From Siminovitchia fordii DSM 16014 = CIP 108821 (GTDB taxonomy: Bacteria > Bacillota > Bacilli > Bacillales > Bacillaceae_C): 64,000 nt of DNA. The DNA lies in contig NZ_KB894698.1 of NCBI RefSeq assembly GCF_000374565.1, forward strand, positions 39,708-103,707, given 5' to 3'. The notes beneath the pieces were generated by a model. That model saw only the letters and a program-made list of their open reading frames with translations, was not told where the DNA came from and ran no database searches. Below are positions 1 through 8,826 of this stretch, piece after piece (position 1 is the stretch's first letter; each line of letters opens with the position of its first letter). The translations under genes and the position numbers were made by a program.

Positions 1-194
1 CCGGTTATATTGATACGCCTTTGCTCAAAGATGTAGATTCTCAAACGAAAGAATATTTAGTTTCTCTTCATCCACAAGGAAGACTTGGAAAACCGGAAGA
101 AGTAGCAAAAGCAGTCCTATTCTTGGCAAGTGATGATGCCAGCTTTGTTAATGGCACAACACTTCTTGTGGATGGCGGTTATACCGCACACTGA
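1..194 (+). CDS. SDR-family oxidoreductase, C-terminal part
   Basis: Only the last 63 codons are present; the gene enters from the left edge in the frame that begins at base 3. The visible part has the usual end of a classical short-chain dehydrogenase/reductase: GYIDTPL after the active-site helix, then [23 protein letters not shown] and a final DGGYTAH. These residues place it in the FabG-like SDR family, which reduces or oxidises a carbonyl/alcohol with NAD(P). The substrate cannot be read because the cofactor and catalytic regions lie outside the window. A hairpin terminator follows. Confidence 0.85.
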   Translation, partial: GYIDTPLLKDVDSQTKEYLVSLHPQGRLGKPEEVAKAVLFLASDDASFVNGTTLLVDGGYTAH

Positions 195-213
195 TTGGAA
201 TGTTCTAATTGCC

Positions 214-262
214 AAGGCGGTCCTAAACATAGATGTTTTGGACTGCTTTGTTTTTTATCTTT
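214..262 (+). terminator. Intrinsic terminator after the SDR gene
   Basis: An imperfect inverted repeat (gcggtcctaaacat / atgttttggactgc) is followed by a T-rich run. It lies 20 bases after the SDR stop and separates it from the convergent RraA-family gene. Confidence 0.65.
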
Positions 263-314
263 GAAAGCCGTTATTTATAAAAACAATCAACTCTTGAGGA
301 CCGAACCCTTGAAA

Positions 315-797
315 TTAAACAAGGGAATCCCTTGAGACAATCACCCCGTCCTCATCCGCATATACGTAATCACCGGGCTTCCAGGTCACGCCTCCGAAGT
401 TTAGAGTGCCATTCCGTTCGCCTTTGCCAGCCTTATTGCTTCTTAGCGGGCTTGTCCCTATGGCAAAAATCCCGATATCAATATGGGCAAGATCGGCTGA
501 ATCACGTACGCATCCATTAATGATGACTCCTGCCAAGCCCCTGGAAGCAGCAATCCCAGCTAGTCGATCCCCCATCAACGCGCAGTTCCTAGACCCTTCG
601 CCATCGACCACAACAATAGACCCTGGAGATACCGATTTCAGCGCCTCCAAAAAGAGAACATTATCTTCAAAAACTTTGACCGTCTCAATCTTTCCGGAAA
701 AGCGCGGTCTTTTACCATAAGAATAGAAAATGGTTTTGGAAATCTGTAGGCGTCCGTAGTGTTCATCACATAGATCAGCAGTTTTAAACTTTGTCAA
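315..797 (-). CDS. RraA family protein (aldolase/decarboxylase-like)
   Basis: This 160-residue protein matches the RraA / 4-hydroxy-4-methyl-2-oxoglutarate aldolase family in length and layout: an N-terminal TADLCDEHY segment, [25 protein letters not shown] in the middle, then [14 protein letters not shown] with the family's G-x-R-D catalytic pattern, and [13 protein letters not shown] near the end. Members are metal-dependent class II aldolases or oxaloacetate decarboxylases in catabolic loci; others inhibit RNase E in proteobacteria. With nitrilase and aminotransferase neighbours, a catabolic role is the better guess. The start is TTG, chosen because ggagga lies just upstream. The exact substrate is unknown. 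Confidence 0.75.
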   Translation of the reverse strand: MTKFKTADLCDEHYGRLQISKTIFYSYGKRPRFSGKIETVKVFEDNVLFLEALKSVSPGSIVVVDGEGSRNCALMGDRLAGIAASRGLAGVIINGCVRDSADLAHIDIGIFAIGTSPLRSNKAGKGERNGTLNFGGVTWKPGDYVYADEDGVIVSRDSLV

Positions 798-932
798 TAC
801 AATCTCCTCCTTGGGATGAAGTAAAGAGTCTACTTATTCGATTATACTGAATTTAAAGGAATTTTACTGTATTTCTATTAATTTATCGGATTATTGCCTG
901 TATAGTAAATTTGTAGACTATATTTTATAGGA

Positions 933-1883
933 GTGAGATCAATAGAAAATAAAGTTAATGTTGCGATCGTTCAAGTGAAACCAGTCTATTTGGATATAAA
1001 AGCTTCGCTGGAAAAAGCTGTTACAAATATTGAAGATGCTGCTAAACAAGGTGCTGATTTGATTGCCTTTGGTGAAACTTGGTTGACGGGCTATCCCACA
1101 TTTCTTGACTACGTACCAGCGGCTTGCCTCTGGAATCATAAGCCAACAAAAGAAGTGTATTCATTGCTTTTACAGAACAGTCCCACGATACAAGGCAAAG
1201 AAATTGATGTATTATCAGAGGCTGCTAAAACGCATAATGTTACTGTGGTCATGGGATTAAATGAAAAGGTCCAAGATGCTCCCGGGCATGGAACGATTTA
1301 TAACAGCCTCATAACGATCGGATCGGGAGGAAGGATATTAAACCATCATAGGAAACTGGTGCCTACCTTTACGGAGAGAATCATATGGGGGCAGGGAGAT
1401 GGAGATGGACTTCAGGCAGTGGACACAAAAGCAGGAAAAGTGGGTGGTTTGATTTGCTGGGAACATTGGATGCCATTAGCAAGGCAAACGCTTCATAACT
1501 CTGCCGAACAAATTCACATTGCTGTTTGGCCGACTGTAAATGAGATGCATCAAATGGCTAGCAGGCATTATGCTTTTGAGGGAAGGTGCTTTGTTCTCGC
1601 TACTGGGCTGATCAGCTCGGTTGATGATTTGCCGAGACAATTCAGTATCCCTAAAGAGCTGAGTGATCATCCAGACAAGCTGCTTCAAAGGGGAGGCAGT
1701 GCAATTATCGGTCCGGATGGTCAATATGTTGTGGAACCGGTTTATGATGAAGAAACTATTGTAATGGCGGAAATTGATTTAAACAAAATACATGAAGAAT
1801 CAATGACACTCGATGTTACTGGACACTATACTCGGAATGATGTATTTTCTTTGCAGGTAAATAAACATATGAGAAGGTTGTAA
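933..1883 (+). CDS. Nitrilase / carbon-nitrogen hydrolase
   Basis: A 316-residue member of the nitrilase superfamily, nitrilase branch. The catalytic triad is visible: Glu48 in FGETWLTGYP, Lys141 in HHRKLVPTFTER and Cys175 in LICWEHWMP. Branch-1 nitrilases turn organic nitriles (or cyanide) into acids and ammonia, usually as cytoplasmic oligomers. The start is awkward: the only canonical in-frame start near the N-terminus is GTG at 933, but the ribosome binding site ataggag overlaps it. The codon at normal spacing is ATA at 942, so translation may begin there. The neighbouring RraA and aminotransferase genes suggest a catabolic locus, but substrate is not readable. Confidence 0.85.
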   Translation: MRSIENKVNVAIVQVKPVYLDIKASLEKAVTNIEDAAKQGADLIAFGETWLTGYPTFLDYVPAACLWNHKPTKEVYSLLLQNSPTIQGKEIDVLSEAAKTHNVTVVMGLNEKVQDAPGHGTIYNSLITIGSGGRILNHHRKLVPTFTERIIWGQGDGDGLQAVDTKAGKVGGLICWEHWMPLARQTLHNSAEQIHIAVWPTVNEMHQMASRHYAFEGRCFVLATGLISSVDDLPRQFSIPKELSDHPDKLLQRGGSAIIGPDGQYVVEPVYDEETIVMAEIDLNKIHEESMTLDVTGHYTRNDVFSLQVNKHMRRL

Positions 1884-1903
1884 AATATAGGCAGGCAATT
1901 AAT

Positions 1904-1933
1904 AAAAGAGCGATCCGCCGGATCGCTCTTTAC
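1904..1933. terminator. Bidirectional terminator between nitrilase and aminotransferase
   Basis: A perfect 12-bp stem (aaagagcgatcc / ggatcgctcttt) with a 3-base loop has A-rich and T-rich flanks. It can stop transcription from both convergent genes. Confidence 0.8.
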
Positions 1934-1941
1934 AAATGATA

Positions 1942-3264
1942 TTAAAGTGATTTTTGAACTTCTAACACAGCTTCTTTGAAGATGCTTGCAAATTCATTTA
2001 CATCTTCTTCAGTCATGCAAAGCGGAGGCGCATAAACGATAGTATCTTTTTCCCAATAAACAACGTTACGTAGGATTAGGCCACGTTCTCTTGCTGCCGC
2101 TACAACTTTACCTGAGAGTTTTTCAGCAAAACGTTCGCCAGATTCTTGGTCTTTAACGATTTCAATTGCACCAAGTAAACCGAGGTGGCGAACTTCACCA
2201 ACGATGTCAGTTTCTTTTTGAAGCTCAGTTAATTTTTCTGCAAGCAGGTCACCCATCACTTTAGAATTCTCAACCATGTTTTCGTTTTCCATGATTTCGA
2301 TGTTCTTCAAGCCTACTGCACATGCAGTTGGATGGCCGCTGTAAGTAAATCCGTGCATTAATACGCCGCTAGAAAGTTCGATCAACTCTTTATGGAGTTT
2401 CTCACGCAATACGACTGCACCTAATTGAACGTATCCGCTGGAAATACCTTTTGCAAGAAGCAGTACGTCAGGAACGATGTCAAAGTGTTCGGAAGCGAAC
2501 ATTTTTCCAGTACGTCCAAATCCGTTGATTACTTCGTCAGCGATGAATAAGATGTCGTTTTCATCACAGATTTGGCGGATTTCTTTGAGGTAGCCTTCTT
2601 TAGGGAAGTTAACTCCACCTGCACCTTGAATTGGTTCAGTCAAGAATGCTGCAATTGTATCTGCGCCTTCTTCTTTAATTAGTTGTCTGAAAGCTTCTGG
2701 AGAATCAGGGTCAACGTGAAGGAATCCTGGTGCCAAAGAAGTTGTGAAATCATGGAATGATTCGATTCCTGTAGCACTTGTAGATCCGGAAGCTACTCCG
2801 TGATAAGCTCTTTTACGAGCAACAATTTTAGTTTTTTCTGGTTTGCCTTTTACTTTCCAGTAGTGGCGTACAAGCTTGTATGCTGAATCGTTTGACTCAG
2901 AACCACCGGAAGTGAAGAATACACCATTCAGGTCGCCAGGTGTCATTTCAGCAATTTTAGCAGCGAGACGAATAGCAGGTTCATTACTGAAACCAGAAAA
3001 ACTGTTAGAGTAAGCGCATTTTTCAAGTTGTTCTTTTGCAACTTCAGCAAGTTCTTTTCTTCCATATCCAATATTTACGTTCCATAAGGAAGACATACCT
3101 TCAAGGTACTTTTTACCATTAATGTCATAGCAATGAACGCCCTCAGCTCTATCAAAAATAATAGCTGGTCCGTTTGCCTGCTGGTCTTGTAATGAAGATG
3201 TTGGGTGGATGAAATACTTCTTGTCCAATTCAACCAATTCTTGTCTTAATGCTTCATTGCTCAT
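1942..3264 (-). CDS. Class III aminotransferase (omega-amino-acid type)
   Basis: A PLP enzyme of 440 residues, the usual length for class III aminotransferases. Recognisable parts are the N-terminal YLEGMSSLWNVNIGYG, FFTSGGSESNDSAYKL for phosphate binding, RAYHG, FIADEVINGFGRTGKM with the PLP-ring aspartate, the lysine in LLLAKGISSGY that forms the internal aldimine, and HGFTYSGHPTACAVG. Relatives move terminal amino groups from beta-alanine, GABA, 5-aminovalerate or amines to pyruvate or 2-oxoglutarate. It is transcribed alone, with aaaggag before the ATG. It could feed the glutarate pathway 20 kb away as a 5-aminovalerate transaminase, but that is inference only. Confidence 0.85.
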   Translation of the reverse strand: MSNEALRQELVELDKKYFIHPTSSLQDQQANGPAIIFDRAEGVHCYDINGKKYLEGMSSLWNVNIGYGRKELAEVAKEQLEKCAYSNSFSGFSNEPAIRLAAKIAEMTPGDLNGVFFTSGGSESNDSAYKLVRHYWKVKGKPEKTKIVARKRAYHGVASGSTSATGIESFHDFTTSLAPGFLHVDPDSPEAFRQLIKEEGADTIAAFLTEPIQGAGGVNFPKEGYLKEIRQICDENDILFIADEVINGFGRTGKMFASEHFDIVPDVLLLAKGISSGYVQLGAVVLREKLHKELIELSSGVLMHGFTYSGHPTACAVGLKNIEIMENENMVENSKVMGDLLAEKLTELQKETDIVGEVRHLGLLGAIEIVKDQESGERFAEKLSGKVVAAARERGLILRNVVYWEKDTIVYAPPLCMTEEDVNEFASIFKEAVLEVQKSL

Positions 3265-3431
3265 TAGAATCGCTCCTTTTCAATGTTGATACTATGAAAA
3301 AATTGCTCTGCACAATTATATATTATATCCCTTTGCTTTTATAAAAGAAAGGGGAGCAAACTCTTTTTTTGTAGAAATCCTGTAAATTCACTAAAAATTT
3401 CTTAAAAAACGATGTTTTGCTAATATCAGAG

Positions 3432-3484
3432 GCAGAATAATCCCGAAAGAGGCTGAAAACTTCCGCTTTCGTAAAATTTCAACC
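3432..3484 (-). terminator. Hairpin downstream of the APC permease
   Basis: Inverted repeat gaggctgaaa / tttcaacctc just after the permease stop. There is no long T tract, so efficiency as a terminator is uncertain. Confidence 0.4.
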
Positions 3485-3489
3485 TCTTC

Positions 3490-4845
3490 CTAAGCTGTTT
3501 CTTCGGATGGTGCAGCCCCTTCATCCAAACTCAGTTGCGGGGGACTCTGCTTAAATCCTTTCGTTAAAAAGAAAAGATAAACAATCCCAAGCGCAAACCA
3601 GATGCTTCCCAAAACCTTTGAATGGATGTCCAAATTAAGAAGCAGCCAAAAATCAAGTGCTGCGCCAAGCCCAGGCAGAATCAAATATAGGATGGTTCCT
3701 TTAACCGAACGCTCTTTCTTGCGAACGAAATAGTAAACAATGACTCCCACGTTGACGCTTATAAACGCAATAAATGCCCCGAAGTTAATAAATGAAGCAA
3801 CAAGTGTCAGGCTCAAAACGAGTGAAAGAAGAGACACCGCACTGATTAAAAGGATATTGTTTATCGGCGTTTGGTATTTGCGATGAAGCTTACCGAAGAA
3901 TTTCGGAAGCTGTCCGTCACGGCCCATTGCAAACAATACACGGGATGCACTGGCCTGGGATGACATCGCGGATCCGAAACAAGTGCAGAAGTAGACTGCC
4001 AGGAAAATGGATGCCAATGTTTTTCCGCCAACAAAAGTGATAATTTCATGGGCAGCGGAATCTGGATCAGTAAAAGTAGTGTAATCCGGCCAAACATTAT
4101 GGGCAAAATACGAAACGGACATGAATATGACTCCACCAACAAGGGTGATGATAATGACGGCCTTTGGAATCGTTTTCTTAGGGTTGATCGTTTCCTCCGC
4201 AAAAGCAGTGGCTGAATCAAATCCAAGAAAAGAGAAGCACAGTAAAGCCGCTCCAGCTACAATATAAGATAAAGACTGATCAGGGTTATAAAAAGGTTCG
4301 AAATTAAAAATAGTACCTGTACCTGTGCCCCCCAATATATCTTTGGCAGATAACCCAATAAAAATGAGTATGAACAATATAGAGGATACACTAATAAAGG
4401 CGTTTGCCATTGTCGCTAGTCTTATTCCTTTTACGTTAACAAATGTGACCAACAAAAGCATACCTAAAATCCAAACATAACTTGGGATGGCCGGAAAAGC
4501 TGCCGAGAAAAAGATTCCAAACAGCAGGTAGTTGACCATTGGAATAAAGAGATAATCCATGAGTATGGCCCAGCCTACCATAAAACCGACGCTCGGGTTG
4601 ATTGATTTTTGGGTATAAGCATAAGCGGAACCTGCAGACGGCACGACTTTAGCCATTTGTCCATAACTGTATGCAGTGAAGAGCATAACGACCAGTGCCA
4701 ATAAATAAGAGCCTGAAACCATTCCGTGTGATATTTCAGCAGCAACACCATAGGTACTGAACACGGTTGCAAGGGCCATAAAAGAAAACCCGAAAAGAAC
4801 AACCGGCAGAAGGGTGAGTGAGCGCTTCATTTTTTCTTGTTGCAT
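3490..4845 (-). CDS. APC-superfamily amino acid permease
   Basis: A 451-residue integral membrane protein with about 12 hydrophobic segments and the APC signature at the start (KRSLTLLPVVLFGFSFMALATVFSTYGVAAEISHGMV). It carries SAYAYTQKSINPSVGFMVGWAILMDYLF in TM2-3 and GFDSATAFAEETINPKKTIPKAV in the mid loop. It should import an amino acid or amine across the cytoplasmic membrane. The start is the ATG six codons into the longest frame, because the aggagg ribosome site lies inside that extension. It follows the amidohydrolase by 114 bases on the same strand and may share its sigma-54 promoter. The charged tail (DEGAAPSEETA) is poorly conserved in the family. Confidence 0.85.
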   Translation of the reverse strand: MQQEKMKRSLTLLPVVLFGFSFMALATVFSTYGVAAEISHGMVSGSYLLALVVMLFTAYSYGQMAKVVPSAGSAYAYTQKSINPSVGFMVGWAILMDYLFIPMVNYLLFGIFFSAAFPAIPSYVWILGMLLLVTFVNVKGIRLATMANAFISVSSILFILIFIGLSAKDILGGTGTGTIFNFEPFYNPDQSLSYIVAGAALLCFSFLGFDSATAFAEETINPKKTIPKAVIIITLVGGVIFMSVSYFAHNVWPDYTTFTDPDSAAHEIITFVGGKTLASIFLAVYFCTCFGSAMSSQASASRVLFAMGRDGQLPKFFGKLHRKYQTPINNILLISAVSLLSLVLSLTLVASFINFGAFIAFISVNVGVIVYYFVRKKERSVKGTILYLILPGLGAALDFWLLLNLDIHSKVLGSIWFALGIVYLFFLTKGFKQSPPQLSLDEGAAPSEETA

Positions 4846-4959
4846 GTAAATCCTCCTCATTAGCTGAAAAAATTATATGTCTATGCTGTAAACGATTTCT
4901 ATGTTGAAATAGCGCAGAAACCTTACCTCGACGGAGGCTTCTTCAATTGCTGTTTATGA

Positions 4960-6579
4960 TTAAACTGTTTTAGTCGCTTTTTCATAAACGATTTGGCCAT
5001 CAACAATTGTCAGTTCTACATTTGTGTCTAAAATTTCTTTTTCTGGTATGTCAAACAAGTTTCTATCAAGAATGACAATGTCTGCAAGCTTGCCTTTTTC
5101 CAGCGTTCCGATTTCGTTTTCGCGGAAGACGCTATAGGCTGAACCGTAAGTGTAGGCTTTCAGTGCCTGTGCAAGTGTGACTTTTTCCTGTTCATTCCAC
5201 GTATCTACCAATGTATAATCTTTCCGTGTGACTGCATGATAGATTCCAAGCATTGGATTCAAAGGAATGACTGGATAGTCACTGCTGTACGGCATGATAT
5301 TCCCTTCATTAAAGAAAGTAGCGTTCGGATAAAGATAAGGGAATTTATCTTCGTCCACTCTTTCCGTGTGGCTTTCTCTAGGCATCAACGCCATGTGATA
5401 AGGTTGGACGGAAGGCATGACACCAAGTTCCCTGAACCTTGGTATATCCTCGGGTGAAATGACTTCAATATGCTCAAGTGTATGGCGGGAATCACGTTTT
5501 CCGTTTTCTTTTTGGGCATGTTCATATAAATCCAGTCCAAGCCTTACCGCCCCGTCTCCGATTGTATGGAACTTGATTTGATAACCTTCCTTATCGGCAG
5601 CTGTTACCCATTCTTGAAGCTGCTCTTCGGAAAAACCAATTTCCCCACGTGTTTCCGGTTTATCTTTATATGGATCGAGCATATACGCCGTGTAGCCGGT
5701 TACAACACCGTCAATGAATTGCTTTAAACCGGCCATTTTCAAGTTCGGAGAATTGAATGTCTTCCTGAGTTCAGCTGCTTTTTCCAAGTCACCGTCCAAC
5801 GGTGGGTATAAATGGATTCGGACAGTCAATTGGTTTTTTTCATCAAACTCTTTGAAAACTGTGTAACCCTGCAATTGTTCGTGGGCACGGCTCATATAAA
5901 GGTCGTTCACAGAAGTCACACCAAGGCTTGCCGCATGATCCAGGAAAAGCTGAAGCATTTGTCTCTTTTGTTCCGCTGGAAAGTCATACGCATATTTTCC
6001 AACAAGGGCCATGGCTGATTCAATGAGGATGCCTGTTGGCTCGCCGTTTTCGTCCTTATAAATGTTGCCATAATCCGGATTGGCTGTATCCTTTGTAATG
6101 CCTGCAATTTCAATTGCCTTTGAGTTCACCCAACCGTAATGGGCTTCCGCATGAATGAGGAATACGGGCCGGTCGGGAATATACTGATCAAGTAAATACC
6201 TGTCAGGGAAATCGTTGTCTCCCCATGCTGTGTAGTCCCAGCCACTCCCGATAATCCATGCTGCATCAGGATGCTCATCTGCATACGCCTTCACTTTTTC
6301 GGCGGCATCTTCAGCCGAAACGGTATCGCTTAGTGGTACGGCATAATGATTAAACAGGCTTCCCATCATGAGGTGAATATGAGAATCGAAGAATCCAGGC
6401 ATGACCAATTTGTCTTCAGCATCAACTATGCGTGTTTCTTCGTCAATGTATTTTTTAACAGCAGCATGAGTATCGACATCAATAATCTTGTTATCTTTAA
6501 CTGCGATGGACAACTTTTCAGGATGATCCTTTATTCCGGTAAAAACCGCATTGCTTTGTATGATGATATCCGCTTTCAT
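4960..6579 (-). CDS. Amidohydrolase family 3 (YtcJ-like)
   Basis: A 539-residue metal-dependent hydrolase of the amidohydrolase superfamily. The metal-binding HxH is in FFDSHIHLMMGS, followed by GSGWDYTAWGDNDFPDRYLLDQ, the FIDGVVTGYTAY segment, FHTIGDGAVR, TLEHIE and the C-terminal GTLEKGKLADIVILDRN that closes the beta-sandwich. Relatives hydrolyse C-N bonds of amides, ureides or N-acyl compounds in the cytoplasm. The start is the ATG at 6579, preceded by aggggtg; an upstream extension of 22 codons lies across the promoter and is rejected. Its promoter is sigma-54 type. A second family-3 paralogue is encoded ~4 kb away in the same regulon. Confidence 0.85.
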   Translation of the reverse strand: MKADIIIQSNAVFTGIKDHPEKLSIAVKDNKIIDVDTHAAVKKYIDEETRIVDAEDKLVMPGFFDSHIHLMMGSLFNHYAVPLSDTVSAEDAAEKVKAYADEHPDAAWIIGSGWDYTAWGDNDFPDRYLLDQYIPDRPVFLIHAEAHYGWVNSKAIEIAGITKDTANPDYGNIYKDENGEPTGILIESAMALVGKYAYDFPAEQKRQMLQLFLDHAASLGVTSVNDLYMSRAHEQLQGYTVFKEFDEKNQLTVRIHLYPPLDGDLEKAAELRKTFNSPNLKMAGLKQFIDGVVTGYTAYMLDPYKDKPETRGEIGFSEEQLQEWVTAADKEGYQIKFHTIGDGAVRLGLDLYEHAQKENGKRDSRHTLEHIEVISPEDIPRFRELGVMPSVQPYHMALMPRESHTERVDEDKFPYLYPNATFFNEGNIMPYSSDYPVIPLNPMLGIYHAVTRKDYTLVDTWNEQEKVTLAQALKAYTYGSAYSVFRENEIGTLEKGKLADIVILDRNLFDIPEKEILDTNVELTIVDGQIVYEKATKTV

Positions 6580-6626
6580 TTTTGCACCCCTCACGTACTT
6601 AGATCCTTTTCTGTTTAAATCTATTA

Positions 6627-6643
6627 TGCAAAATATGTGCCAC
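6627..6643 (-). promoter_or_regulatory. Sigma-54 promoter of the first amidohydrolase unit
   Basis: Read on the minus strand this is TGGCAC-N5-TTGCAT, matching the -24/-12 consensus, with GG and GC at the required spacing (10 bases between). It lies about 50 bases upstream of the amidohydrolase start. Confidence 0.88.
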
Positions 6644-6784
6644 AATTTTAATTTAAGACATAATGAGGGAGGAGATAAAAATCCTCTGTATTCATAAGGA
6701 AAAGTAGATATTTTATTAGTATGAATTATATATTTAAATCATTTTTGCATAAGTCCATGCGGAAGTGAATCGGATAAAATTGAG

Positions 6785-6803
6785 TTTGAAAGGAAATCGA
6801 ATC
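6785..6803 (-). promoter_or_regulatory. Activator box 1 (copy 1)
   Basis: Sequence TTTGAANNGAAATCGAATC, found again at 11917-11935 in the same orientation relative to a second sigma-54 promoter. It lies ~150 bases upstream of the -24 element, typical for enhancer binding. Inferred target of the activator encoded at 12036. Confidence 0.6.
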
Positions 6804-6839
6804 AGTAAAACCCTTTAACAGCACAATTTTTCAAACTAC

Positions 6840-6857
6840 TGAATCATAATCGATTCA
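6840..6857 (-). promoter_or_regulatory. Activator dyad TGAATC-N6-GATTCA (copy 1)
   Basis: A perfect 6-bp inverted repeat with a 6-base spacer, extended on one side by a conserved nATTTCA. The same dyad recurs at 11970-11987. Its centre is ~54 bases from box 1 here and ~52 bases in the other copy, so the two-box module is conserved as a unit. Confidence 0.7.
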
Positions 6858-6931
6858 GATTTCAACCTGATTCAGCAAATGTTTATATTATATTAGTAGG
6901 TTTTAAGGGGGAAGGAGAGAGAAAAAATTTG

Positions 6932-7018
6932 ATGCTCTGCCAAGTTATACAATGGAGTATGGAAAATGACTTCATCTTAATAGGTTTCTGTGAATATGTG
7001 AAAGGGATAGAAAAATAA
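6932..7018 (+). CDS. Possible 28-residue small protein
   Basis: A short frame beginning MLCQVIQWSMENDFILIGFC and ending EYVKGIEK, preceded by the purine-rich ggggaaggagag about 12 bases upstream; an in-frame TTG immediately before the ATG gives better spacing. It is the only translatable frame with a ribosome-site-like sequence in this 700-base intergenic stretch. Not recognised; could be chance. Confidence 0.25.
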   Translation: MLCQVIQWSMENDFILIGFCEYVKGIEK

Positions 7019-7175
7019 GATGGGATTGCCAAAGACTGACAGCTTGATAAAGTGAACCTTTATCACTTGGGATGTACTTTTAATCTATTTTGTTCTTTGA
7101 ATCCCTCAAACAAAGGGAAAAATGGTTGCGACATCCGGCTATTTCCGATAAATAAAAGGCTCCAATGATACGTTA
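7019..7175. other. Intergenic stretch with no recognised gene
   Basis: Holds a short hairpin (TGATAAAG / CTTTATCA near 7052-7072) without a T tract. Nothing else was recognised between the small frame and the symporter terminator. Confidence 0.4.
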
Positions 7176-7232
7176 TAAAAAAATCGTCCATTCAAATGAA
7201 AGTGACGAAACTATCATTTGAGAAAGGACGAT
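7176..7232 (-). terminator. Terminator of the symporter-amidohydrolase-carbamoylase operon
   Basis: Long two-part inverted repeat (ATCGTCC..GGACGAT outside, TCAAATGA..TCATTTGA inside). On the minus strand it is followed by a run of seven T, so it ends the leftward operon about 140 bases after the symporter stop. Confidence 0.7.
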
Positions 7233-7367
7233 ATTATGACGATATTATATAGTTATTATGATCACTTTAGAGGAATATAGCATATTCAGGGGCCTTCCTC
7301 TACAATCAAAGGTGGCGTTTTCAAATTGAAGCTATGAATCTCCTCTTGAAAGCTTTTTAAGGGTAGT

Positions 7368-8810
7368 TTAGATGTGTTCTCCTTCTGGTGTCCGAACACT
7401 GTTCTTTTCACTTGTTAACAAGGAAATAACAAGTACCAACACAGTGGAAACAGGCAACCCTATAAATACTGGGTGAATCCCAAATGGATGTCCAGCCAAT
7501 TGCCAGCCAACTGCAATGATGAGACCGATCCACATCGCCCATGCACCGCCGGCTTTTGTAGCACCTTTCCAAAATAGCCCGAATATGACCGGGGCAAGTA
7601 GTGATGAAACTAGCATGGCTGTGCCCGTGACCCATAAATTAACGAGTTGGGGAATATAAAGTGCCAATAACAATGCAAAAACGGAAACGAATAGGACTGA
7701 CATCCGGCTGAAAAATAAAAGTTTTTTATCGTCCTGAACTTTAAGGCGCGGCCTGATCAGATCATTTACAATGGAGGAAGCCCCTGCCATAAAAAATGAA
7801 TCTGCTGTAGAAATAACTGTAGCCAACAAGGCTATGATCATAACGACAACCATGGGGAAATTAAAGACATTTGCAATTATTTCATAATAGCTTAGTGTTG
7901 GGTTGATTTCTCCCATCTGCAGACCATATTTGCCAGCCACTCCAATGACAATGACGAAAAATCCTGTTAAAAATGCCAGAGTGATTGAAATCCAATAACC
8001 ACGTGTTGCTGTTTTTAGGTTTTTTGCTGCCCAAAAGCGCTGCCATAGATCCTGTCTCACGAATTGATATGCACCAATGGTCAACAGGTACACGAACACT
8101 TCTTTGGGGGATATGGTAAAAATGCTTAAATGGGTGCCCTCATTTATGGCAGCGGCACTTTGTGAAATGTTTTCCCAGCCGCCAGACACTGCGATTACAA
8201 CTACAAATAAGATGAAAATCCCAATTGTTTGAATGGTTCCGTGAAAAGCATCCTGCCAAATGACAGATTTCATACCACCGAAATAGGTTTTAAGCGTCAG
8301 TAAAATCCAGCTAATGATGATTCCGGCAGTTATACTCAGTCCAATGGTTAAATTCAATATAGTGGCAATCGCGACAAATTGCATACCCGTGATGGCGCTA
8401 TACGCAATTAAAATACTGAGAACAGTAGGAAAGCGTGCCCCTTCGCCAAAGCGTAAAACAGTGAAGTCGGCAATGGTAACCATGTTATATTTTTCTCCAT
8501 ATCCTCTTATCTTCTTTACAAAGAAAAACAACATGATGATCCCGGCAAGGAGGAGGCCGAAATTCAGCCATTGTTGGCCCATGCCAAATTTGTAGCCGTT
8601 TTCCATGAAACCGAGTAAAGTAGAGCCGCCGACCGCCGTTCCAACAAATGTCAGAATTAGTGGAAAAATGGAAACTGATCTACCTGCTACATTGTAATCA
8701 TCGTACGTCTTAATGCTCTTATGGTTTATATAGAGTGAAACTCCAAACAAAAATAAGAAATAGATGATAACGAGTCCACCTAAGATTGTTTGTTCCTGTC
8801 CATTAAACAT
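7368..8810 (-). CDS. Sodium:solute symporter (SSS family)
   Basis: A 480-residue membrane protein with roughly 13 hydrophobic segments. Family marks include YDDYNVAGRSVSIFPLILTFVGTAVGGSTLLGF near the N-terminus, a GMKSVIWQDAFHG segment, RQDLWQRFWAAKN, and ATVISTADSFFMAGASSIVNDL that contributes to the Na+ site. It should import a polar organic solute with Na+. It is the last gene of a three-gene sigma-54 operon with two hydrolases, so the solute is probably their substrate. The start ATG has ggggg upstream. Confidence 0.87.
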   Translation of the reverse strand: MFNGQEQTILGGLVIIYFLFLFGVSLYINHKSIKTYDDYNVAGRSVSIFPLILTFVGTAVGGSTLLGFMENGYKFGMGQQWLNFGLLLAGIIMLFFFVKKIRGYGEKYNMVTIADFTVLRFGEGARFPTVLSILIAYSAITGMQFVAIATILNLTIGLSITAGIIISWILLTLKTYFGGMKSVIWQDAFHGTIQTIGIFILFVVVIAVSGGWENISQSAAAINEGTHLSIFTISPKEVFVYLLTIGAYQFVRQDLWQRFWAAKNLKTATRGYWISITLAFLTGFFVIVIGVAGKYGLQMGEINPTLSYYEIIANVFNFPMVVVMIIALLATVISTADSFFMAGASSIVNDLIRPRLKVQDDKKLLFFSRMSVLFVSVFALLLALYIPQLVNLWVTGTAMLVSSLLAPVIFGLFWKGATKAGGAWAMWIGLIIAVGWQLAGHPFGIHPVFIGLPVSTVLVLVISLLTSEKNSVRTPEGEHI

Positions 8811-8826
8811 TGTATAACCCCCTCAT

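Noticed and set aside
3265..3420. Sigma-54 promoter for the first aminotransferase gene
   Set aside because: A TTGTGCAGAGCAAT sequence exists but lacks GG/GC at the required spacing.
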